The notes beneath the pieces are model-generated. The model saw only the letters and a list, made by a program, of their open reading frames with translations, had not been told where the DNA came from and searched no databases. Shown piece by piece: positions 11,101 through 19,000 of a DNA stretch of 25,337 bases; position 1 is the stretch's first letter, and the number at the start of each line of letters is the position of its first letter. The position numbers were made by a program, and so were the translations under genes. Where the stretch lies: assembly GCA_019649035.1 (NCBI GenBank), contig BMAT01012938.1, positions 108,395-133,731 of the forward strand. Direction: 5' to 3'. The stretch comes from Elysia marginata (lineage: Eukaryota; Mollusca; Gastropoda; Plakobranchidae).

Positions 11101-14100
11101 CTGTGAGTTACGCTTTTAAATTGTCCAAGGTACGTTATCCTCTCAGATGCTTTCTTGCGATTGCTAAAAAATTTTGCCTTTTTATCTTCAAAAAATGAAC
11201 AATGTTCTCGCCTCAGTGCTCAGTACTCAGTGGAATTGTAATTTTTTCAGTATTATTTGGTCATACGTGTTTAGTTTTCTTCAATGGGGGTTTCAGGCTT
11301 CACTATTTATTCTCAGGTTTGTCCATAAGATTCTCCTAGTTTTGCAGAAGCTTGCCCGTTGCCCTCAGAGTCATAGCATTGAGGCTGAACATTTCTTTTT
11401 TACCCCCGTACGATTGTCTTTTCGTGTCGGTAACTCTTCGGGTGTCCGTGTCTTGGTCTGTGTGCTTCCCGTTCTCCTTTGTACCTGTATCTACCTGGCC
11501 TGTGCCAACACGCTAAGAGATCTCTGCTCATGTTGGTCTGGTCTTTCACCGCTAATTTCGTCCCCCTCCCCCCCAAAAAAAAAAAAACAAAAAAAAAAAC
11601 AAAACAAAACAAAACAAAAAACCCCAACCAATGTCTTTCCTCTTCGGCCAAAGCAGGCGTGTGAGCGATCCCCAGCACATGGTCACCTGGAGTCCGCTTA
11701 TGTGAGTCACGTGGCTGAATGGGGTCCATGTCTCTATGTCTCTCGTTCAGCGTTTGCACTGTAATTATCGTTGCTGTTCAGTAAGCAAAATGATGTTGAC
11801 TGTTTGTTTTGAAGAATACGGCTTATTAGTGTTCATGCTTTTAAGGTACATGATTGTATTTCAATATCCGTGCTTTTGATATCCGGGTCAGCAGTTTTTG
11901 TTTAAGTACGATCAGAGTGGCGGAGATCTTTGACCCAAGCATGATAATTAGTACCGTAATGGTCCTTTCATGTGACGCTATAACGCACATAAGTCAATAA
12001 CAATTTCGGACCAGGGGCTTTGAACACATCAATATATCACCTACACCCTTTTCACCAAGGCGCACTAACCATGAGAAAACAAAAAAACGGATTGCAGGCG
12101 TTTAACCGGTCCATCGGCAATACTAAACCTCATAATGGTAAAATTATAGTTACGTCCTGTGAAAAGGCCATGAACTTTTAAATTGCAATTAGCGTTGCTG
12201 TTACGGAAAGATATGCCTATGCTGTCAAGAATACGGCTTGATTGTGATGATGCTTGTTAGATGCTGTCAAAAGCGATGCTGTTGCTGACCGGTTGGAAAG
12301 ATTTCTTAAGATGGGTACAGTCCATTTGAGCTAGTGCCATTTTAGCCACCACTGAAACGAAGCCTACGATTTGAGGCACAGAGATGCCAGTGTTGATTAA
12401 AGTGCATGTAAAGAATGGGTTTGATAAGCAAGTGTTAAAATACTTGCCTCATCCATTCGCACAAGTGTATTAACCCGTCGTTGCATTTTATGGTTGTTAT
12501 TTTGATTGGTATCCATGTAATGCAGTCATCGTCACGCCAAAATTACTTGAACCCCCCCCCCTCTCCCCTTAAAATTGTATAAAATATAATTATGTCGTTG
12601 ATAGTTTATAAGGTAAATTTAGCAGAAACAAAAGTTAGAAGTAATTTAAGTGTTTCGATTACAGAATTTACCGCAATGAAAGTAAAGAACAAGGGCTGTT
12701 GTAATAAGCAGATTTTATTATACGTTTAGAATGCATAGCTAGCAGCCTAGGGACTTGACATCGACTGAACTACGTAGCCCTTCTTTCTTAGCGTTGAATT
12801 TGATATTTTAAGTGAACCTTTTCCCTTTGTTTGTGTTCTTTTTGATTGGTTGTTTTATTTGTTTGTTTTTGTTAATGTTTTTGACTAATTTGGGTTCTTG
12901 TTTATTGTTGGTTTTTTTGTAATCTTTGTTTTGCTGTATGTATCTGTATTTTGGCTTTGTTTTCATCGCTGCCCACGCTTTGCTTAAATATTGCTTGTGA
13001 TCTTGAGATTACAACGTCAAATATTTCGCCAACAGCCGTCCAAGGCCAAAGTTATAGTGAAACCGCTTTGAAAGCCCGCCATATGCTAGCATTTTTTGTT
13101 GTTGTTTGAAATATTCTGTACAGATTTCCAGCGGCGAGAGCGGCGATCGCGCGACACAGCTCCATAGCCACATGTGTTCTATGATTCTTTTACTTAGCCA
13201 AACTGTCTTCTTCGCCGCCACTGCCACCCTTTTACCGTCCCAAGATAAAGTCTAGTAACTCCAAGTTTTACACACACAAAAAAAATGAAACTTCCCCGGG
13301 ATTGAACCATTGGGGATCGCCTTCTTGCTCTTCTCAAACCCAGTACATCACTACTTCATAAATTTAAAAAAAATAATTGGAGAAACCTAGTAAATTAGCA
13401 ATGATTTGTTTCTTATTTCAAGGTAGTTATTCTTGCTTTTCTCTAAATATAGTCAGAATTAGTTAATAGATTTTACCTTGAGACGACAGATTTGCGCCCT
13501 TCCCCCCCCCCCCCCCATACCCGTGTCCCAACTACATATCTCTATCATAATGCTCTCTACAGGTCCCCTAACTCGCCCCCCACCCCCCGTGTCCCAAGTC
13601 CATCACATACCTGTCATTGTAACTAGTGTCTTGATATCTCTGTCATATGCTCTCTACAGGTCCCTTAACTCGCCCCCCTCCCTTATAAGTCCATCACATA
13701 CCTGTCACTGTAGGTAGTGTCTTTATATCTCTGTCATATGCTCTCTACAGGTCCCCGGACTCGCTGGAGGCGCTGCGTCCGGTGGAGAGCGTAGAGAACT
13801 TGCTGACGGCGCCACAGCCTGGCAACAGGTGCTTCACTCTCTGCTTTTCTCTATCTGTCTCTCTGCCTCCTCTGTTGGATTCTGAGTAGCTTAGTAAATA
13901 GTCTTAATGATCGGTAGGTTGGGCACTAAGGCTGACCTATATCTTCGCGGAAGTAATCACGTGATCATTGTTATCGGCGCGGCAGAATTGGGTGCAAATA
14001 ATGTTGGAAGAGCGTTTGTTTACAGTGAATATATGTTTTTTCCTCGTTGGGCGACCCCAGGGATACACAATCTGCCACGATAAAGGCATGAAGCAACTGA

Positions 14101-16057
14101 ATATGGGGTGGCCAGAAGACGAAAAGGTTTTATGTTTTATCAATCACGTGACCCTGCTGAGATTTAGGTCAGCCCTATTAGGGGATGAGGGTGGCTCCCC
14201 GGGTAATTTCGGCTTAATAGTGGGTTTAATTAGCACGTCCATCACACTTGACCAATATTTTTTGTAAAGCCGATAGTGTTTTATGATAAGAAGAAAAAAA
14301 TAGAAGCAAAACGTGAGTATGATGTCGAAATCATTAATTTTTCTTTCTTTACAGAGTGTATAATACTTAAAGTGCGCAGGGATCTAGAATAAAGAGCATA
14401 GATAGGTATTTCAACGCTCAAGACTTGTACCTATTACATGTATATATTGGTTGATGCATATATTCGTACTGGAAAGCACTTGCAAGATACATAAAGACAA
14501 AACTATTGCTAAAGGTCTTTTTGTATATTTCTGTATTCGTCACACTGCTTTGCCGAATATCGGTTATTCTACACGGAAATATAGTCGATTATAGCTGAAT
14601 CGCAAAGTATGAAATTAAAACCTACACGCTTTTTTTTTTCTTTAAGTTTTATGTACGGTACATGATATTGATTATAATACAATCACCGCTTTGCTGATGC
14701 TCTGCTTTGCTAATCAATCACTAAAGAGTTCTGCTCTATTGAACAGAATTCAGTTTACATGCAGTCATCGTTAGCAAACACTACAAACTATGTTTTCTCT
14801 CTGTCAACAGCATTCAAAAGTTTTTTTTGTCTTGATTGTTTTTGTGCTCTAATTGTCCTTTGTGTGAACTTAATTAGATCAAATGATTTATTCATTAACA
14901 TTGACAAATTGCAGGGATGCTTAAGAAACAGAATGTTATGAATCTTATGAATTATTTTTTAAAAGTTTTTGCTGACATACCCGGTAGCTGGTTTTTTTCC
15001 TTTTTCCCTATGTTGTTGAGTAAATTGATTACCATAATTATATCTATGATTGTAAAGCAGATACTGTTTAAATTACCAGAGTTTACTGCTAAGCTTGACT
15101 ATGATACAGTATGGAATCATGACCCTTTTTTTGTTTGTCACTCTTCTACAACAGTGATCACAAAACGTCTCCAACCACACATTGTCATCGCTTACCCCCC
15201 CCCCCCNNNCCCCCCCCCCCCCAGTCTCACTCACCCCAATACCATCTCATTTCTACCTAAACCCAATCATGATCTTCATCGCAGTTTTCCATGCCTCCAA
15301 CTTTCAACCTACATAGTTCTGTGTCCTTTATTTGTTCTTCCCTTGTTTGTAAACGTGGTTTGTTGACCTTTTCTTACCTTCCTCTCGTTTTCCATTTTAT
15401 TCCTTATCCTATCCTTCCCAGGTTTTTCTCGTCGATTATGTGTTCTTTTTTTCCGATCCTCAAAGAAACGAGTATTAATTTTGAGCTGTACTGTTAGTAG
15501 TAGACGTAGGTGAATATAAACGAGATCGCTTTCTGCAGATATTTTCTACCATTTCAAGAAAACAGCTCGAGGGTCAATACTACATCTCTGAAACTGTTAA
15601 GGACATTTTTTTCCCAATAGCTTCTTAGCGCTACTATGTTTGTGTGTAACGTGTCGTGATTTTTGTTTTAAATAATGAGAAAGTATCCAAGAACTAGTAT
15701 ATAATGTAGACATAAAACCCGAGTTGATTGAAAGGTCGTGTTTCCCCCCTCCAGTTCTGAGCCTGGTTCCCCGAACTCCACCTCCAGCGGCCAGGACAAA
15801 CACTACACTTTCACAGCAGTGGCCAGTGCTCAACCTGCCAACAAGCCCGCCTCCCTCGCACTCTTTGATAAACGTGAGTCGTCGGTTAATAGTTACTCGT
15901 GGACAGAGTGTAGGTGCGCGGAGCAACAGTGTCACGATGGTTTTGACTAAGGAAAAAATAATTTATGTATACTTACACTTTCTCTCTCATTCTTTGTGTG
16001 TATCTTTCTCGTTGTGTCTATTCTACCTACCTACCTTCCTATCTACCTACCTGCCTT

Positions 16058-16097
<40 letters not shown>

Positions 16098-19000
16098 CCT
16101 AACTACCTATCTATGTACCTACCTGTCTACCTATCTGTCTGCCTATCTATTTATGTATCTATCTATTTATCTATCTCATCCAATGGAAGAATTGAAACCT
16201 TATTTGTTAATGCCCATGACTGGGTTTCGTGCTGATGCCTTTATCAGATGGGCAATTATTTAGGGCAGTGAGCATAAAATGCTTTGAGATCTATAAATGT
16301 GGTAATGTCGTGGTCTAGTGGTAGACATTTCACCTACATCTTGGCTGTGTCAAACCTATGTTTCCTCACTCGAATTAGGTTTGAAAGAAGTACCCTGCAA
16401 TAGGCAATACTAGAGAAAGGCGATTTTTGCCTCACAGGGCTGTCGCTCTTGTGTGTATACTCATTGGGACTCAAGTTTTCAAAGATTAAGAAGTGACTTT
16501 GGTTGGTGATAGTCTCGCGTCCAGACTGAATGACTCGGAAGTCAGAATTTTTTTTCTGCTAATGTTGTCTATTTTTTTATTCTTTTCTTTATATTTAAAA
16601 CCAAAGAAAATTTAACACCTTTCCTCAAAACGTTGACAATTTTTATGAAATTTCAGGCGTTTGAAAGTTCAGAAGAAAAAAAATGTCCCCGTTCGAAACA
16701 TCAAAATTTTTAATGTGAAAATTAAGTTCTCTGACTCTTTCACCCTGGATGCAAGATTACAAGAGTCTTTTGAGCTTTATAGCACGTGTAGGGCTACTGT
16801 ACTTTCAGCAGAATCCAGCAGTAGTTGGTGCTAGATGGACATGCTGATTTTTACAGCTGATCCCGTGACTTAAATAAATATTTTGATTGGTAATGGTATG
16901 TCGGGATACCTATGTAGAACCCTTTGAATTCTGTAGTGGATATAGGGCTATATGATTACAGTGGAATCTTGGTAAAGTCAACACCTTGGGACCAAAAAAT
17001 GTGTGTTACCCTTAAGCAAGAGTTGACTTAAACTATTACAAAGATATAAGGAAATACAAAATGGGACTGCGAAACAGAGTTGACTTTAAGCAAGAGTTTC
17101 TTTTAAAGGTGTTGACTCTAAGTGGATTCCACTGTATATAGAAAAACGTTAATTTTTTTAGTGGAAAAACAGGAAAATGCATGGACATCTATTCCTTGAC
17201 ATGAAAATTGTGGAAATTATAACATTTTGCTGAAAGGACAGAAATAAGATTTTATGACTTGTGACTTTTACGAAATGCTGTTAATAATTTGTCTGAAATA
17301 TTTGTAACTAACATTTTGTTGTTGTTGTTTTGTTAAGAGTACCATGCGAACCTTACAGGAGTACCGCATGCAAAGTAAGATAAAGTAAAAAAAGATATGT
17401 TTTTAAATATTATTTTGCAAGCAATTATATATACGGTTAATTTTTTTCTAGTTATTATACTATACCACGTAACAATGTGTTTTTTTAGTCAATTGCATAT
17501 ATTTTTTTATTATTGTTCTTCTTCCCAATTAACGTATGCCCACAATTTTCTGTTTCTCCATTTTTCTTTTCAGAATTAATTGATGCATCGAAAAGAGGAG
17601 ATATTCAAAAGGTAATATTCCCATCTCTTTTGCGAAAATGATTGAAAGCACAGAGACTTTTTTGACGCCTTGATTGATAGCCACGATTTTGCTTATACAC
17701 GTAACTTAAAAAAACAAAACATCAGGCGTCCTAGGGAAGGAATAGTCGAAAAAATATGACAATCATTTGCATTTTTAATCAATCCTCGGTACAGATCTAT
17801 TCATATTGAACCTGTACTATCCCTTAAACAGTTTGTTTAGTTTCATTTATATAGCACTGAGGCTTATGTTATATATTTGGCATGGGTATCTGCATGAATG
17901 TGATGAGTAATACTCCAATTTGCTGAACACAATTTTTAAAAATAAAAATAGCCTGCCGTGGAACCATAATAGTAATAAAGGATTACAGTGATGTGTGAAA
18001 GCTTATTAAGTGTCGTTCTGTTAACTACACCATTTGCAGATGGGTATCGTCCCTATTAACAAAATTTGCAAATACCAAGTAACCTGTTTGAGCATATGAT
18101 GAGAGAAATGAAAGATGTGAACATGTAAAAGCAACAGGAATACTCAACGGAAAACGCAGTAGGGATAGGAAACAGGAGAAGATGATAGATGGACGGACAA
18201 GAGGCTTTTCAAAGGAAGGGTGGTGGAGACACTGTGAGCAAAGAGGGGTTGAGAGGTGAGGGAGCACATGATGTTCAACGCTTCACTGCATGCACGGCAC
18301 TTGATGATGACGATGAAGTTGATGATGATGATGTTGATGATGATGGTGATGACGATGATGATGATGATGATGATGATTGTCCCCATAAGTTTTTTTTGGC
18401 ATGCTATCTCCTAAACGAATGAGACATTGGTTTCTTTTAAATTTTCCAGATTGCTGATCTCAACCACAAGGGAGCTAACCTCCTCGCCACCGATCAGTAT
18501 GGAATGACCTCCCTTCACCATGCGGCCAGATTTGGCCACAAAGATGTAGTTAAATTTCTTATAACTAATGGTATGGTGTGCTTTTCTTTTTCTCATCAAA
18601 AGCATAGATATGTGAATACTCTTCTGAAGTAGCAAGATTTCAGGCTTATAATTGAAAACATTTTTTGTTGGCGTCAAAAGTATGTCCCACTTGATGGAAG
18701 AAAGCAAAAGAATGAAATTCACGATGACTAATTTTCTCAGTTCATATGTAAAACGGAAATGCCTTGTTGGGATAGGTTGATTTTTGGGTGGCCTGATACT
18801 GACCCTTGGTGATGTTTACCTGAACAGATAGTTATGTGTTGAGTTTTTGAAGAAGTTGATTTGCTTCAAATTTCAGATAGTCGAAGCCACGTTATACAGA
18901 CCTTCATTTTATCCTCTTTTCTATTTGTCCAGCTCCACCTGTGATATTGGATATGGTCGAACATGAAAAGTAAGTGCAGTGTTTTTAGTAAGTGCTCAGT

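Larger units (their letters stand above)
8077..13750. other. Large intron D-E (about 5.7 kb)
   Basis: It holds a GA repeat, a complete SINE, candidate exons of 9 and 45 nt, a MITE at 11959-12171, T-rich stretches (10480-10560, 12800-12960), a poly-C tract (13502-13516) and a tandem copy of its own 3' splice site. Apart from the two candidate exons no coding signal was found. Confidence 0.7.
13829..15754. other. Intron E-F
   Basis: It holds a MITE (13928-14177) and a poly-C tract interrupted by three Ns (15195-15222). The rest is AT-rich, then C/T-rich from 15180 to 15440. No coding signal seen. Confidence 0.65.
15874..17573. other. Intron F-G
   Basis: It contains an ATCT array, a possible tRNA-like repeat (16300-16500) and the best MITE family 1 copy. 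No coding signal seen beyond a doubtful 37-nt stretch near 17338. Confidence 0.65.

Noticed and set aside
11174..11764. A 196-codon open frame on the plus strand
   Set aside because: Composition is Phe/Leu/Lys-rich, it crosses an A-rich CAAAA tract, has no recognisable motif and lies within intron D-E. Only the 45-nt segment in a different frame has splice and phase support.
13009..13227. GC-rich patch around 13130 with acceptor ATTTCCAG, and a minus-strand 72-residue frame
   Set aside because: Phase-2 reading from the acceptor is open for about 40 codons but no reasonable donor follows, and no family motif is seen on either strand.
13928..14267. Overlapping open frames of 68 and 99 residues
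   Set aside because: They lie on an inverted-repeat element and show no protein motif.
15724..16263. A 179-codon open frame overlapping exon F
   Set aside because: It is out of frame with the conserved gene and its second half is the ATCT repeat.
17338..17374. Possible small exon between TTGTTAAG and GTAAGATA in intron F-G
   Set aside because: Its 37 nt (or 16 nt from the inner AG) would break the frame into exon G; it could only be a poison exon and the acceptor is poor.
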